Below, piece after piece: positions 52,773-62,800 of a DNA stretch of 64,000 nucleotides. The stretch spans positions 62,001 to 126,000 of the forward strand of contig NZ_AFPK01000063.1 of NCBI RefSeq assembly GCF_000220525.1, in the 5' to 3' direction. This DNA comes from Ochrovirga pacifica. Its GTDB lineage: Bacteria; Bacteroidota; Bacteroidia; Flavobacteriales; Flavobacteriaceae. Position numbers and translations under genes: made by a program. Below the pieces are notes generated by a model. It had not been told where the DNA came from, searched no databases, and was given only the letters and a program-made list of their open reading frames with translations. How positions within the stretch are numbered: the first letter of the stretch is position 1; every line of letters begins with the position of its first letter.

Positions 52773-55700
52773 TTATCCTACGTTACCGTAATATTCATTC
52801 ATATATTCTTTTACAATGATTTGTTGTACACGTTTGGTGTCTTCTATATTCATAGTAATCTGTTGTTTTTTCTTAAATTCTGTAACTATTAAACGTCTCA
52901 TGAGTTTCTCCACGTAATTTTCGTTTTCTAACAAATTGGTATTTTGTAACAATTCATTATCAATGGCATTTTTTAAACCAGATAAAGCCTCAAACAATTG
53001 CTGTTCGGAATCAGTTAAAGGATCTTTTTCTAGTAATCTTTTGTGTAAACGCGTATATTTTTCATCGTTGTTATACTTGGCTTTTAACAACTGATTTTTA
53101 CGTTCTAATTCTCTAGCCTTATCGTAAATTTTATTCAATTCTATGATGTTGGCTTCCATGTCTTCTTTGGTTACCTCGTTTAAATTTTTCTTTTTAAACA
53201 AACGTTCCAATTCTTCTTTTAAAGAAATAAACTGAGGATCTTTTTGATCAAAATTCCCACCTAGCCCTTCTCTTGTTTTACGAAGTGTATCTTTTAGTGC
53301 ATCTGCCAAAACCATTTCTTCTTCCTTTACTTTGGTAAAAGCAAAAATAACATCCTCTAAAGCTTCGTTTAACAAGTTGGTAGCATCTACATTGTTTTCT
53401 AAAGTTTCTTTGGTGTTGATTAAAGCCAAACGTCTATTGGCTTCGTTAGACAAGACATTTAAGGTTCTAAAATCTAATTTTTCTAACAATTCATAATTCC
53501 CAGACAAACGGATTAAGTTGTACAAACTTTTGGCATTGTTTAAAGCCTTGGCAATTTCTTGTATTTGCTTTTTATTGTTTATTTGGTCTATTTGCTGTCT
53601 GAATACTTCTTTATTTTGGGTATCGTAATAAAACAAGACCTCTTTTATTTGCTTAATTTCTTGTTGAACTTCTTCCTCCGATTTAAAGAGTGCTGAGTAA
53701 TGCTGTAATTCATCACCCAATTCCGATTGTAACTCTTTAAAATAGTCTTGATTGGTTTTGTCAAACTCTTTTTGTATGTCTGCAAAATCTACTACATAGC
53801 CATATTTAAACTCCTTATAAGTTCTGTTTACTCTGGTTAAGGTTTGTAATAAGTTATGTGCTTTGATCACACGACCTATGTATAGTTTTTTTAAACGTTT
53901 GGCATCAAAACCAGTTAATAGCATGTTGAATACAAACAAGATGTCAATTTTTCCTGCTTTGTAATCTTCTACCCATTGTTTGCGTTGTTCTTTGTCACCA
54001 ATATCATGAAGAATGACCTGTGCTCTTTTTACCTTTCTTAATGCAGCTTGTTGTTTTCCATAAGCTTCTGCATCTTCGGCAACCATAGACAAAACTTCTG
54101 TATTTGCATATTTGCTATCAAAAATTTCTTGCATCATTTTGGCTTGTTTGGACGAATCGCAAACCACCATAGCACCAATTGAATTGTCATTCATGGATAA
54201 ACGTGCCTTTTCAAAATCTGTTACAATATAATGCAACATAGGCTCTACAAAACTTCTATGTGCATAAGCATCCTCAGCTTTAATGTTTCCTTTTAATGTT
54301 GAAATATCTTTTAAAATATCTTGTAGCTGTAATTTATAAGACGTTTCAATTTCTTCACGAATCAACCTTAACGTATAACCATCTTTGATGGATGAATTGT
54401 AGTAATACTTGTGTATATATTCTCCAAACAAGGTTTTAGAATTGTATTCTTCACCCAAAAGGGGGGTTCCTGTTAGTCCTATTTTAATAGCATGCTTATC
54501 CGACTGCTCTAAATTGGCTAAAAAACTACCTTTTGGATTGTAACTACGGTGCACTTCGTCTAAGAAAAATACACGTTGTATGTTTAAATTGTAATCGTTG
54601 TTTTTAATAACATCCGGATCGTCTTTAAACTTTTGAATATTGACTACCGTTATTTCTGCTTTACCAGAGTCGTTGTGTATGGCTAAATTAGATTTGATGT
54701 CTTTGGCAAAAGCATCTCTAGAGTTTATTTGATGTACCACCAAACCACGAGCTTTAAATTCTCTAGCAGCTTGAATCAACAAATCCAATCTATCTACAAT
54801 AAAATAGAATTTAGGAACGATGCTTTTCTTTCTAAAATAATGCGTTAAATGTTTTACATTGTAATAGGTTAAAGCTGTTTTACCACTTCCTTGAGTATGC
54901 CAAATAATTCCGTTTTTAATTCCATTTTCAATTTTATCCTCAATAGCTTTTGTAGCAAACAATTGAGGATACCTCATGATATGTTTTTGTAACCCTGTAC
55001 TTTCTTTTACATAAGCAAAAGCAAATTCTAACAGAAATAACAAACGTGGTTTTTGAAGTAAGGATGTACAAATACTATTGGTGGGTGTTTTTGGACTTTT
55101 ATTGGTTACAAATTCAGGAGCATTTTTAATACTCAATAAATTATTGTCTTTTAATACTTCATTTTCTTCTTGCTCTGTGACAGGTTTTAATAAAGACTTT
55201 AAATTAAACTCTTGTTCTTCCCTAAAATAATTAAAAATAGGTTTGTGATAAGAAGTAGCAGAATAAAAAGCTCCTTGTAAAGGAATGGTAGCTTCATCAT
55301 CATATTCCATATTGTTTGAAAAGATTAACAATTGAGAAATATTGATAAACTTTCTAAACTTCTTGTTTTGGAATCGGGATTGCATTCGTACATGCTCGTC
55401 TTGAATTCCTTGAAGATTATTAGGCTTTTTTACTTCTATAAACACCAATGGCATTCCATTAACCAGTAAAATGATATCTGGCCTAAACACTTCATCATCT
55501 TTTTGATATGGTAATTCTGTAACAACATGGAAGCTATTGTTTTCTATGGTGTCAAAGTCTATAAGCCTAACACCAGAACGAGCCGTTAACTTTTCAAAAA
55601 AAGCTCTTCCTAAATCTTCATTTTCTAAGGATAGAGAGATTTCTGTATACAGTCTATCAATCTCAGTTGTATTTAAATGAGGATTAATTTTCTGAATTTG

Positions 55701-55835
55701 TGTTTTGAATATTTCAGTAAAAATATTGGTGCTCAAGTCCCATATCTGATCTTTTAATGATAGATATTTATATCCTAAACTAATGAGATGTAATATTGTG
55801 GGAATTTTTACCCTAGAGTCTTCGTTAAACTTCAT
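52773..55835 (-). CDS. hsdR: Type I restriction enzyme endonuclease/translocase subunit
   Basis: 1020 residues. N-terminal PD-(D/E)XK nuclease: FRPDIILLVNGMPLVFIEVK. Then SF2 translocase: IIWHTQGSGKTALTYY (Walker A), RVFFLDEVHRSY (DExH), KIGLTGTPLLGEE, MLLTGFDAKRLKKLYIGR. C-terminal long helical segments. Moves along DNA and cuts non-methylated foreign DNA. It is first in the operon hsdR-hsdM-hsdS-ATPase-256-487. Confidence 0.95.
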   Translation of the reverse strand: MKFNEDSRVKIPTILHLISLGYKYLSLKDQIWDLSTNIFTEIFKTQIQKINPHLNTTEIDRLYTEISLSLENEDLGRAFFEKLTARSGVRLIDFDTIENNSFHVVTELPYQKDDEVFRPDIILLVNGMPLVFIEVKKPNNLQGIQDEHVRMQSRFQNKKFRKFINISQLLIFSNNMEYDDEATIPLQGAFYSATSYHKPIFNYFREEQEFNLKSLLKPVTEQEENEVLKDNNLLSIKNAPEFVTNKSPKTPTNSICTSLLQKPRLLFLLEFAFAYVKESTGLQKHIMRYPQLFATKAIEDKIENGIKNGIIWHTQGSGKTALTYYNVKHLTHYFRKKSIVPKFYFIVDRLDLLIQAAREFKARGLVVHQINSRDAFAKDIKSNLAIHNDSGKAEITVVNIQKFKDDPDVIKNNDYNLNIQRVFFLDEVHRSYNPKGSFLANLEQSDKHAIKIGLTGTPLLGEEYNSKTLFGEYIHKYYYNSSIKDGYTLRLIREEIETSYKLQLQDILKDISTLKGNIKAEDAYAHRSFVEPMLHYIVTDFEKARLSMNDNSIGAMVVCDSSKQAKMMQEIFDSKYANTEVLSMVAEDAEAYGKQQAALRKVKRAQVILHDIGDKEQRKQWVEDYKAGKIDILFVFNMLLTGFDAKRLKKLYIGRVIKAHNLLQTLTRVNRTYKEFKYGYVVDFADIQKEFDKTNQDYFKELQSELGDELQHYSALFKSEEEVQQEIKQIKEVLFYYDTQNKEVFRQQIDQINNKKQIQEIAKALNNAKSLYNLIRLSGNYELLEKLDFRTLNVLSNEANRRLALINTKETLENNVDATNLLNEALEDVIFAFTKVKEEEMVLADALKDTLRKTREGLGGNFDQKDPQFISLKEELERLFKKKNLNEVTKEDMEANIIELNKIYDKARELERKNQLLKAKYNNDEKYTRLHKRLLEKDPLTDSEQQLFEALSGLKNAIDNELLQNTNLLENENYVEKLMRRLIVTEFKKKQQITMNIEDTKRVQQIIVKEYMNEYYGNVG

Positions 55836-56105
55836 TCTTCTTATTTACATAGCCGTATAAGATGCTAAATATACAAAGTACTTTCGTAAATTCTATAGTG
55901 ATTTATTGGTATTTGTTAGGGTTTGAAGTTTATATTTGTATGGATTGCATTTGTTTGGTATTTGGTAAAAAGACTTTGGGTTGAAAATAGAAGGCGTTTA
56001 GTGAGTGTTTTTTTAACTAGACCATTGATACAAAGCACACACTTACCATCACTTACATGTTGTTTTTATTTCTTTTAGGGTAAGTATTATGATTTACATT
56101 CACAA

Positions 56106-56520
56106 TTATGAAACTCCTAAGTATTTATCTACTTGTTGTTTTGCTTTACGATTTTCTAATTCTTTTGCCACTGCTCAAGGGACACATACTTTATTAACCG
56201 GGTTTAAAAATGTGCTTAAAGATTTTGACAAAATTATGGCCACAGGAATTCCTACAATAGTGATGAAAAGAGCCATAATTTGAAAAATTGTAACAATGGC
56301 TAAAGCCAAACCAAAAGGGAAGTATAAAATGGAAACTATGACACCATAAGCTTTCCACGCTTTATTTTGTTCGTTTTTTAAGTTGCTACGGCTTACCATT
56401 TCATTTGAAAAGGGGTTTAGTAATAACCTTGATAATTGAACCAACCCTAGACCTATTGGAGCTCCAACAATCGTTAGGATTAAGATGGAACCTATGATTA
56501 ATGTTTGCTAATTTTCTCAT
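56106..56520 (-). pseudogene. Decayed YccF-like membrane protein gene (repeat copy 1)
   Basis: A reconstructed reading from MRKLAN at 56520 needs a frameshift near 56500 (the following frame reads TLIIGSILILTIVGAPIGLG), and a TGA interrupts ...NPVNKVCVP before AVAKELENRK. In copy 2 the same codon is AGA. The intact product has two membrane-helix pairs with GIPVAII turns like YccF. Confidence 0.7.
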
Positions 56521-56678
56521 TGTTTTATTTGCTTGAATTTGATGTAAAATAATCACTTATATGTGTAATCTATCTGCATACAAAAAATTAAATGCTGTTA
56601 TTTGATATTAAGTACTCACAACTATAATATCTAAAGTATTTTTGTTATTTGCCTAATCTCATAATCACTATAAGAACA

Positions 56679-56913
56679 CTAAGTATTTATTCCACGATTG
56701 TAGTTCCCTTTTTGAATAGGTGTTTGGTACAAATTATACATTTCGTGAATGACTTCTTCTAAATTAAGATCGGCTAAAGATTCTAAAGTGATAACTAGAT
56801 TGTCGTAAACTTTTTCATGAGCTTCTAATAGATATTTATTCAATATTTCGAGTATTCTTATTACAAAAGCTTCTTTGAATTCACAGAACCTTAATTCTAT
56901 TTTATGAGGTAAG
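56679..56913 (-). pseudogene. Gene remnant (repeat copy 1)
   Basis: On the minus strand the frame reads LPHKIELRFCEFKEAF, then ...NKYLLEAHEKVYDNL and GNYNRGINT before a stop (TAG) where copy 2 has TGG. There is no start codon, and it runs out of frame upstream. Unknown family. Confidence 0.55.
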
Positions 56914-56914
56914 C

Positions 56915-57205
56915 TTAATTTTGAGTTTCTGTTATCTTATCGTCTCGAATGATACAGATACGTATGATATGATCTTGTTCATGAGGTTTTCCTCTTTCAA
57001 AAATCACCAATTCCACTTTTTATTTTTTTCTGTATCTGGATCTTGGTATACTACAGAGAAATCCCTCTCCATATCTTCTAACTCAAAACCATACCCTTCA
57101 TTCAGCTTAACAACCACTTATCTCTTTTGCGCTGATTTTTTTTACAGCACCTGACACCAAACAAATAAGTTGATTATCCTCTAACACAATTTCTTTATCA
57201 CTCAT
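56915..57205 (-). pseudogene. Frameshifted small gene coupled to abiEii
   Basis: Its ATG overlaps the AbiEii stop (TAATG), so it was translationally coupled. It reads MSDKEIVLEDNQLICLVSGA, hits a stop (57107-57109), then continues in other frames as VVKLNEGYGFELEDMERD and VIFERGKPHEQDHIIRI up to a TAA at 56915. At least two frameshifts. Unknown family. Confidence 0.65.
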
Positions 57206-58050
57206 TATTTTTCTATTTCTTTAACAATATTTTCATAACACGCTACCACTTGTTCATAAGGGTAAATTCTGTTTGTTTCCATTACTTGATTTATTAGTAG
57301 GCTTTCTTCTTTTAAATCTAATTCTCTTTTTACTATTTTAATTACTTCTTCTTTTACTTCTGTACTTTCTTCTAATATTTGCCATAAGTGTTTTCCTAAT
57401 ATTTTTGCACCTGCAGCTATTTCTGAAAAATCATTAACTTCATATATTTCAGTATAAAACTCTATTGCTTGTGTTTGATGTATAGAAAGATAATTTGCCA
57501 TGATAAAACACATATCATCAGCATCTTTGTTTCCTTTTTTAGCTCTGTCTTTCCATGCAAATATTTTTAATAAAAATATTCCTGATAAATTAGCAACTTC
57601 TATTTCTAGCTCTTGATCAATTACAATTTTTTTGGTCGCATTAGCAACCTCATTAAATCCTAAGACAGACATGGCAAAATCTTCCGTTGGAGGCCAATAT
57701 ATTTTGCAATCTTCTCGCATTATATCTCCATAAGGAACTATATCTATTTGAAATGTTTTATTATATAAAAATCGTTGGTTTTGTTGTGTATCTTTTTCAA
57801 ATAATCCTGAAGTAATTAATAAGTTTTCTATTTTTTTATATTCCTCCCAATTGTTTACTGCTATCGCTATGTCTAAATCATAAGTTAATCTACCTGAAGT
57901 TTCATTATGAATCTCCATAATAATATCTCTTGCAGTTGCTCCAATTACATAAAAATGTATATTTTCAGGACTAAAACAAGATTGTAAATCGACCAATAAC
58001 GGTTTAAGTAAAGGATGACTTAGTTTATCAGTGTTGATTTTATATTCCAT
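57205..58050 (-). CDS. abiEii: AbiEii-type nucleotidyltransferase toxin
   Basis: 281 residues. Nucleotidyltransferase core: VIGATARDI with YDLDIAIAV (Asp-x-Asp), then a second acidic strand IDIVPYGD and a helical C-terminal domain. AbiEii toxins transfer nucleotides to target RNA (tRNA acceptor in related members) and cause bacteriostasis. It overlaps the AbiEi gene by 11 bases. Together they form a type IV-like abortive-infection toxin-antitoxin pair. Confidence 0.82.
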   Translation of the reverse strand: MEYKINTDKLSHPLLKPLLVDLQSCFSPENIHFYVIGATARDIIMEIHNETSGRLTYDLDIAIAVNNWEEYKKIENLLITSGLFEKDTQQNQRFLYNKTFQIDIVPYGDIMREDCKIYWPPTEDFAMSVLGFNEVANATKKIVIDQELEIEVANLSGIFLLKIFAWKDRAKKGNKDADDMCFIMANYLSIHQTQAIEFYTEIYEVNDFSEIAAGAKILGKHLWQILEESTEVKEEVIKIVKRELDLKEESLLINQVMETNRIYPYEQVVACYENIVKEIEK

Positions 58051-59023
58051 CTAGTCCTATCATTTGAGCTATTTCAATATTTCTACCAAAACCACTATTC
58101 ATTAAATCTGTATATACTAGTAACTTAGGGGCTAATTGACTACTATTAAAACTATTAATATTCCAAAATTTTTGATATACATCTATATTTCCATGCTCAT
58201 CTGGAATCATTTTATACTCTTTACTAAGTTCTGACAAGGGTAATTGAGTATAAATAATATGTTTTTCTGGTCTCAAATTATTTGTCAAGATAGAAGCTGC
58301 GGTTTCTCCACTTAAACAAACTTCTCTATTGTTATTGTTTATTCTAAAACCATTAGATTCATTTCCTATAAATTTCATTCTTTTCCTAAAGATTCTAGGT
58401 CTCAAAACATCATTATATGAAAACATCCACTTCTCTAACAATTCTTTCTTATTTTTTAAGACTCTTTTAGTTTGTGTTTTCACTATAAAATTTAATTCTT
58501 CTAATTCTTTCATTACATTGCTTACAGACCCAATAGAAACTCCTGTTTCCTCAGCAATCTCTCTATAAGACTTCATTAAGAAGTCTTGATTATTTAATAA
58601 ATAAAAAATTATTTTAATTCCAGTTTCTTGAAAAGCTCTTGATTGGTTTTTCTTTTCTGTTGTCTTTCTTTTTTGACCATCTATAAAAACAAAGATACTC
58701 CTGTAGCTTATAAAAGCATTTCCTGAAACATCAATATAGTTGATGTTTCTCTCTCTAAATTCGTTCATGATTGATTTTGAAATATACTTAGCCACTACAA
58801 CCACTGGTTTTGATGTATTTGACCGTAACTCATTAACAGCACCTAGAATCATCCCAAAATTCGAATTTCGAATATCCGCTTTTAAACAAACTACAAATTG
58901 CTCTTCAAAAAAACTTAATACAGCATCGTATTCAGGCCTAGTACTATTAACCTCTATATTTCTTTTTATCAAATTTTCTAGTTGGTAAATAGACTCATAC
59001 AAGAAATCATTATCTTTATACAT
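58040..59023 (-). CDS. abiEi: AbiEi-type antitoxin/repressor
   Basis: 327 residues. N-terminal half (1-130) has VVVVAKYISKSIMNEFRERN, mid-protein winged helix (SYREIAEETGVSIGSVSNVM near 160-180), C-terminal antitoxin part (GETAASILTNN). AbiEi-like proteins repress their own operon and block the toxin's effect. Just upstream are three GAACA/TGTTC half-sites, fitting self-regulation. First gene of the pair; ATG follows a short leader. Confidence 0.8.
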   Translation of the reverse strand: MYKDNDFLYESIYQLENLIKRNIEVNSTRPEYDAVLSFFEEQFVVCLKADIRNSNFGMILGAVNELRSNTSKPVVVVAKYISKSIMNEFRERNINYIDVSGNAFISYRSIFVFIDGQKRKTTEKKNQSRAFQETGIKIIFYLLNNQDFLMKSYREIAEETGVSIGSVSNVMKELEELNFIVKTQTKRVLKNKKELLEKWMFSYNDVLRPRIFRKRMKFIGNESNGFRINNNNREVCLSGETAASILTNNLRPEKHIIYTQLPLSELSKEYKMIPDEHGNIDVYQKFWNINSFNSSQLAPKLLVYTDLMNSGFGRNIEIAQMIGLDGI

Positions 59024-59360
59024 AACTAACTGTTCAATAATTTAACATGTTCATTGTCACTGAACACTCAAATATAATGAACATCAGAAACATAGTAAAG
59101 GAATAACTATTCTTTTTAAAAAAAATATTTTTATGCTATGTTGAGAAAATCTGAATAATATAAAATGTTTTACTCTGAAATTATATTATAGGAAATAAAT
59201 AAATGATTAAACGATCTTTTATCTCACTAATTTTTATCAAAAGCTACTAAATTAAATAGTTATTCGAATTTTTGATCGTTCTAATTCATACAAAACTACC
59301 TGTTCACTTCTTTTTAACTGAATTTTATTAGAAGTCATTTTGATTATTGTTTTAGGAAAT
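59024..59360. other. AbiE upstream region
   Basis: 337 AT-rich bases. Apart from the candidate operator I see no gene or terminator. It must hold the abiE promoter on the minus strand. Confidence 0.45.
59047..59084 (-). promoter_or_regulatory. Candidate AbiEi operator
   Basis: ATGTTCATT (59047-59055) and AATGAACAT (59076-59084) are exact inverted repeats, with a further TGAACA at 59061-59066 between them. They sit 24-61 bases upstream of abiEi, matching the known habit of AbiEi to bind inverted repeats in its own promoter. Confidence 0.55.
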
Positions 59361-59786
59361 TCATGCATTTGTTTCTAGTATATTTCCATTATTAACCATA
59401 TGATATTTAGGTTCTTTATTCGATTTTTTTAACCACCATCTACACATAGAACTTTCAAACTGTAGCCATACTTGTCCTTTGTTATAAAACACCAGTCTAT
59501 CTTTATCATATACCTCAATATCTTTGTCAAACAACATATTATTCTCTTGAGCTTGATTCAGAAATTGCTCTATTTTTTGAGGTAATATCATCTGATGCCA
59601 ATCTATCTCAGGGATAAAGTATTGGCCTACAATTACCTCTATTTTGTTTCTATTCTTTCTAAATAGTTTCCACGTGTATCGTGATTTTGACATGTCAAAA
59701 TCACAAGTACACAGTTTGAATTCCCTTTCTAAGTCACACATTTTTTTTAAGTTTTGAGAGTAGATATTACTATTCATATTTAGCAT
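59361..59786 (-). CDS. Hypothetical protein, 141 aa
   Basis: 141 residues, not recognised. Starts as ATG overlapping the YccF-like stop (TAATG). Composition is soluble, with CDLEREFKLCTCDFD and VWLQFESSMCRWWLKKS. The second Met three codons in is an alternative start. It depends on the decayed upstream gene for coupling. Confidence 0.5.
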   Translation of the reverse strand: MLNMNSNIYSQNLKKMCDLEREFKLCTCDFDMSKSRYTWKLFRKNRNKIEVIVGQYFIPEIDWHQMILPQKIEQFLNQAQENNMLFDKDIEVYDKDRLVFYNKGQVWLQFESSMCRWWLKKSNKEPKYHMVNNGNILETNA

Positions 59787-60181
59787 TAAGACACACCTAA
59801 ATATTTATCTATTTGTTGTTTTGCTTTACGATTTTCTAGTTCTTTGGCAACAGCTCTAGGTACACATACTTTATTAACCGGATTAAAAAACGTACTTAAA
59901 GATTTTGACAAAATGATGGCTACAGGAATACCTACAATAGTGATGAAAAGTGCCATCATTTGAAATATTGTAAAAATGGCTAAGGTCAAGCCAAACGGAA
60001 AATATAGAATAGAAACAATGATACCTTTATATTTTTCATTTGGTGTATTTTCATCTAGCCACTGCATCTTTTCATGTTCAGTAGGGATGCCACCATAGGT
60101 TTTTATTAGTTTTTACTCACTCTGTGCATAAGAAAAGCTTATAAATAGGATTAGTAATGAGATTAAAAAATTTGTTTTCAT
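59786..60181 (-). pseudogene. YccF-like small membrane protein with early stop (repeat copy 2)
   Basis: From 60181 an in-frame signal-like start MKTNFLISLLILFISFSYAQ is stopped by TAA at 60115-60113, after which the frame stays open to 59786 (131 codons in all). An internal ATG at 60067 gives a 93-residue product with FGLTLAIFTIFQMMALFITI and GIPVAIILSKSLSTFFNP, the two YccF-type helices. It may be read from the internal start. Confidence 0.6.
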
Positions 60182-60566
60182 AAGTGTTATTTGTTTGAAT
60201 TTGATGTAAAATAATTACTTAAATGTGTAACCTATCTGCATACAAAAAAATTAAATGCTGTTATTTGATACTAAATACTTACAACTATCATGTTTAAGGT
60301 GTGTTTTTGTTTACTTAAGCTCATAATCACTATAAGAACACCAAGTATTTATACCACGATTGTAGTTCCCTTTTCTAATAGGTATTTGATATAAATTGTA
60401 CATTTTATGGATGACTTCTTCTAAATTAAGATCGGCTAAAGACTCTTCGGTGATGATTAAATTGTCGTAAACTTTTTCATGAGCTTCTTATAGATATTTA
60501 TTCAATGTTTCGAGTATTCTTATTGCAAAACTTCTTTGAATTCACAGAACCTTAATTCTATTTATG
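59786..60566. repeat. Long direct repeat, copy 2
   Basis: Same orientation as 56106-56914, see there. This copy has small indels in A-runs and a TAA replacing a leucine codon around 60490 in the second remnant. Confidence 0.8.
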
Positions 60567-60765
60567 AGGTAAGCTTAAGTTTTGAGCATCTAGTATTAAC
60601 TTATTTATTGTCATTAATGGTTTGTCTGGACTAATGATTGTTGAAGCACCCACCAAATATGGTATTGTTAAACCGTTTTCATAACCATTATCCCATAGTA
60701 GCATGTTAAAACTTGGTGCCATTGTGGGGTGTTGGTGTACATTGTGAAAACGTATCTTTTTAGTA
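60311..60765 (-). pseudogene. Longer gene remnant (repeat copy 2)
   Basis: The frame starting upstream reads RFHNVHQHPTMAPSFNMLLW, later KPLMTINKLILDAQNLSLPH, then breaks at an A-run where copy 1 has one more base; further parts (YDNLIITEESLADLNLEEVI, NRGINTWCSYSDYELK) follow in shifted frames. Family unknown. Part could be translated from 60722 (54 aa). Confidence 0.55.
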
Positions 60766-61689
60766 TTATTTATACACTTGTGAATTTAAATGTAAATACG
60801 TTTCAGTATCGTTAGAGAAAAATAAATTGTTGTCTTTAATGATAAAATATTTTATGGTTTTATTTAAATCATAATTGTGAAATATCATTTCATCTTCATG
60901 TGCAATGGTAATTTTTTTATTTTTTGGCACATTAAAGAAAAGAAGGCCTGGTTCAAGATTATTGTTAGACATTTTTTCTAAAGAAAGAATACTGTCTATT
61001 TTTAGAAATTCAGCCGAATTTATAACGCTTTCATCAATATCGTTTTTAAAGATAGCTGGGTGTGATATACTATGTATAGAAATAACAGCCTTATTTGGTA
61101 TACTATCTTGGATATAGTTTGCTTTTATCTTAAATACTTTCTTACCCTTTTGTTTTTTAAACATTATAGATTTATAAGTTTGAAAAGTTATTAGGTACTG
61201 GTTATTTGATTGTTCTTTTTCCCATTTACCAACAAAACAAGTTTTTAGTATATTGGTGTAAATTTTGTTTGGATTATTAAAGTATTTTTCTCTGTATGAA
61301 TCTAGATTGTATTTGTTTTTTATAATAGGATGAGTTTCTATGTATATCGCATATCCTCCATTTTTAGACTCGTTTAACCCATCTAGATACAGGTATGTTT
61401 CTTCTACTACTTGTCTTTTATTATAGCTTATTGTATCTTGAAAACTAAGTGCTTGCGTGTAATTTAAGTATTCGGTGTTAGTGTACACACCATCATCAAC
61501 GAAGTGAACAGTTTCCTCAAAAATTCTAAGTTGAAATAAATTTTCATTCTCTATTTTAATAGCAATAGTGTCTGGATTTTTAAAGTTCACCAATTTAAGT
61601 TTACCTATTCTTCTATACCCACTACCACTTAAACAACTGGTTAAAAAAAACACTAATGTTACAACACTAAAATAAATTACCTTTTTCAT
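60766..61689 (-). CDS. Hypothetical lipoprotein, 307 aa
   Basis: 307 residues, lipobox FFLTSC at 14-19, remainder mixed beta with KLKVFK-like lysine-rich strands, not recognised. Overlaps the upstream exported protein by 4 bases (ATGA), so both are one unit. Likely envelope-located. Confidence 0.6.
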   Translation of the reverse strand: MKKVIYFSVVTLVFFLTSCLSGSGYRRIGKLKLVNFKNPDTIAIKIENENLFQLRIFEETVHFVDDGVYTNTEYLNYTQALSFQDTISYNKRQVVEETYLYLDGLNESKNGGYAIYIETHPIIKNKYNLDSYREKYFNNPNKIYTNILKTCFVGKWEKEQSNNQYLITFQTYKSIMFKKQKGKKVFKIKANYIQDSIPNKAVISIHSISHPAIFKNDIDESVINSAEFLKIDSILSLEKMSNNNLEPGLLFFNVPKNKKITIAHEDEMIFHNYDLNKTIKYFIIKDNNLFFSNDTETYLHLNSQVYK

Positions 61690-62672
61690 AATGATAGGTT
61701 TATATGATTATAGTCTACACCAAACGTCTTTGTTCTTGGTTTTGGCCTTGGATGGAATGGATTATGAGACATGTTATAATGAATCCACTTTTGAATATCC
61801 CAATAATAGGGTTGATAAAAAGAGTAATGGACTCTTATTTGGTTTTTGATATTTAGCTGATATTGGATCCTGCCTTGATTGTAAAATTGTTGTTTTTTGT
61901 TTTTATATATGATATTGTCTAGTTTTAGCAAGTCAACCGTTTCATATAAATTGGATTGGTAACCTGTATAATTATCATATCTTATGACGTAATCTGTAAA
62001 AAAAGCATGATCATCTTTAAAATATAACCCTAGGGATCCACCGCCAGACCAATACCTATCATAACCATCACCCAAGCCTATTTTTTTATAAGGAGGCCCA
62101 TCATTATAATATGCTAATCTAAAATTTAATACCGATATGCTACCTATACCAACTTGTTGATTCCTATTATGACCAATTCCATTTACAAATGTAGTTCCGA
62201 GACTAAGAGAATAATCCAAAGGATCTAATAAGCTATTGTAATTATTCCCTAACCCAACAAAAACAGGTTTCCCAGACACTTTATTACTGGCATGAAAACC
62301 AGATAAAACCATAAGACTATTGCGTATTTCGAATATAAATTTTCCTTTTTCTGTATCGAGAACAGAAGAGGCTAAGCCACCTCTAAAAATTTCAACTAAT
62401 GATTGAGCTCCAATAAGCGAATGAAAGTTATCTATCCTAACTAAACCTTTGATATAAGATAAGGAAGTAAATATTCGAAAACTGGAATTATCCCTTATTC
62501 CAAGATCTAGTATAGCACCAACATTAAAGGATAACTTGGATTTGTTATGATCTAAGATATCACTCCTATATTGATTTAAACTATTTTCAATATTACTATA
62601 TCCTAAAAAATTACTTTGTCCTAAAGCTACTTGGAAACAAAATAAAGTAATTATTATTAATATATATTTCAT
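61686..62672 (-). CDS. Hypothetical exported, beta-rich protein (possible outer-membrane barrel), 328 aa
   Basis: 328 residues from ATG at 62672; an upstream ATG (62717) would precede the signal peptide (MKYILIIITLFCFQVALGQ) and is not used. Alternating hydrophobic strands such as SFRIFTSLSYIKGLVRIDNF and YFKDDHAFFTDYVIRYDNYT suggest a beta-barrel; the C-terminus HPRPKPRTKTFGVDYNHI is rich in basic residues. No family recognised. Confidence 0.6.
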   Translation of the reverse strand: MKYILIIITLFCFQVALGQSNFLGYSNIENSLNQYRSDILDHNKSKLSFNVGAILDLGIRDNSSFRIFTSLSYIKGLVRIDNFHSLIGAQSLVEIFRGGLASSVLDTEKGKFIFEIRNSLMVLSGFHASNKVSGKPVFVGLGNNYNSLLDPLDYSLSLGTTFVNGIGHNRNQQVGIGSISVLNFRLAYYNDGPPYKKIGLGDGYDRYWSGGGSLGLYFKDDHAFFTDYVIRYDNYTGYQSNLYETVDLLKLDNIIYKNKKQQFYNQGRIQYQLNIKNQIRVHYSFYQPYYWDIQKWIHYNMSHNPFHPRPKPRTKTFGVDYNHINLSL

Positions 62673-62800
62673 AGCATCATTTTTCCTATAAATATACCAT
62701 ATTATACTGAATATCAAATAGTATACAGTATAATATGATTACAAATAAAATGCATACCGAATTCATCTATGCATCCTGAGCACACTTATCAACAATTTAT

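Larger units (their letters stand above)
56106..56914. repeat. Long direct repeat, copy 1
   Basis: Diverged but clearly homologous to 59786-60566 and in the same orientation. Shared stretches include AATTTGATGTAAAATAAT, TTAAATGCTGTTATTTGAT, TCATAATCACTATAAGAACA and TTCTAAATTAAGATCGGCTA. The pair flanks the AbiE locus. Confidence 0.8.
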
